Assembly: GCA_029978425.1 (NCBI GenBank)
Contig: JAPOJL010000046.1
Span: 1-5,347, forward strand
Origin: Actinomycetota bacterium
GTDB taxonomy: Bacteria > Actinomycetota > Actinomycetes > Nanopelagicales > Nanopelagicaceae
DNA length: 5,347 nt
Reading direction: 5' to 3'
Made by a program: the position numbers and the translations under genes. Under the pieces are notes generated by a model. It saw nothing but the letters and a program-made list of their open reading frames with translations, was not told the DNA's origin and searched no databases. Positions 5,123 through 5,347 of this stretch are shown here, piece by piece (positions within the stretch are counted from its first letter, which is position 1; every line of letters begins with the position of its first letter).

Positions 5123-5347
5123 TCTATGGAGAGTTTGATCCTGGCTCAGGACGAACGCTGGCGGCGTGCTTAACACATGCAAGTCGAGCGATGAAGCACC
5201 TTCGGGTGTGGATTAGCGGCGAACGGGTGAGGAACACGTGAAGAATCTGCCTTCAACTCTGGGATAACTCCGGGAAACCGGGGCTAATACCGGATATGAG
5301 CCTTGATCGCATGATCGGGGCTGGAAAGTTTTTCGGTTGAAGATGAT
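5123..5347 (+). rRNA. rrs: 16S ribosomal RNA, 5' part (continues past window)
   Basis: The near-universal 5' segment AGAGTTTGATCCTGGCTCAG (5130-5149) is followed by the highly conserved stretch GACGAACGCTGGCGGCGTGC and then by TTAACACATGCAAGTCGAGC. The short V1 hairpin (GCACC-TTCG-GGTGT) and CTAATACCGGATATGA agree with actinobacterial 16S. The mature 5' end is set near 5123 by analogy with E. coli, where about eight bases precede GAGTTTGATC; it may be off by a few bases. About 225 of roughly 1,500 bases are present. A G at 5232 replaces the usual T of GTGAGTAAC. 23S and 5S genes are expected downstream but are not visible. Confidence 0.97.

Overview
The window looks like chromosomal core sequence from a streamlined actinobacterium. 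Three things point there: the 16S rRNA 5' end is of actinobacterial type, the arginine genes and TyrS resemble actinobacterial homologues as I remember them, and every gene junction overlaps by 1 to 8 bases. GC content is moderate by eye (near half), well below most soil actinobacteria. Together these fit the freshwater acI / Nanopelagicales lineage (Planktophila, Nanopelagicus), but that is inference; the full 16S gene would settle it.

Region 1 (1-4623, all + strand) is one tightly packed operon: the 3' end of argB, then argD, argR, argH and tyrS. ArgB, ArgD and ArgH catalyse steps 2, 4 and 8 of arginine synthesis from glutamate; ArgR is the arginine-responsive repressor; TyrS charges tRNA-Tyr. 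The genes argF and argG, found in many actinobacterial arg clusters between argD and argR and between argR and argH, are absent from those positions.

Region 2 (4624-5122, about 500 bases, no credible protein gene) starts with a 14-bp perfect-stem intrinsic terminator that ends the arg-tyrS unit. Two tandem promoters follow with the same -35 hexamer (TTGACC) and the same 18-nt spacer, then an rRNA leader rich in secondary structure. The leader carries a TTGAGAACTCAA element that I also recall from mycobacterial rrn leaders and several hairpins, including a possible pair of mutually exclusive structures.

Region 3 (about 5123-5347) is the first part of a 16S rRNA gene, running off the right edge. 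The window therefore joins an amino-acid synthesis and tRNA-charging operon to the start of an rRNA operon in the same orientation, insulated by one terminator. I see no mobile element, CRISPR array, defence system or clearly new protein family. The less ordinary material is in the rrn promoter and leader region, plus two motif substitutions in ArgD and TyrS.
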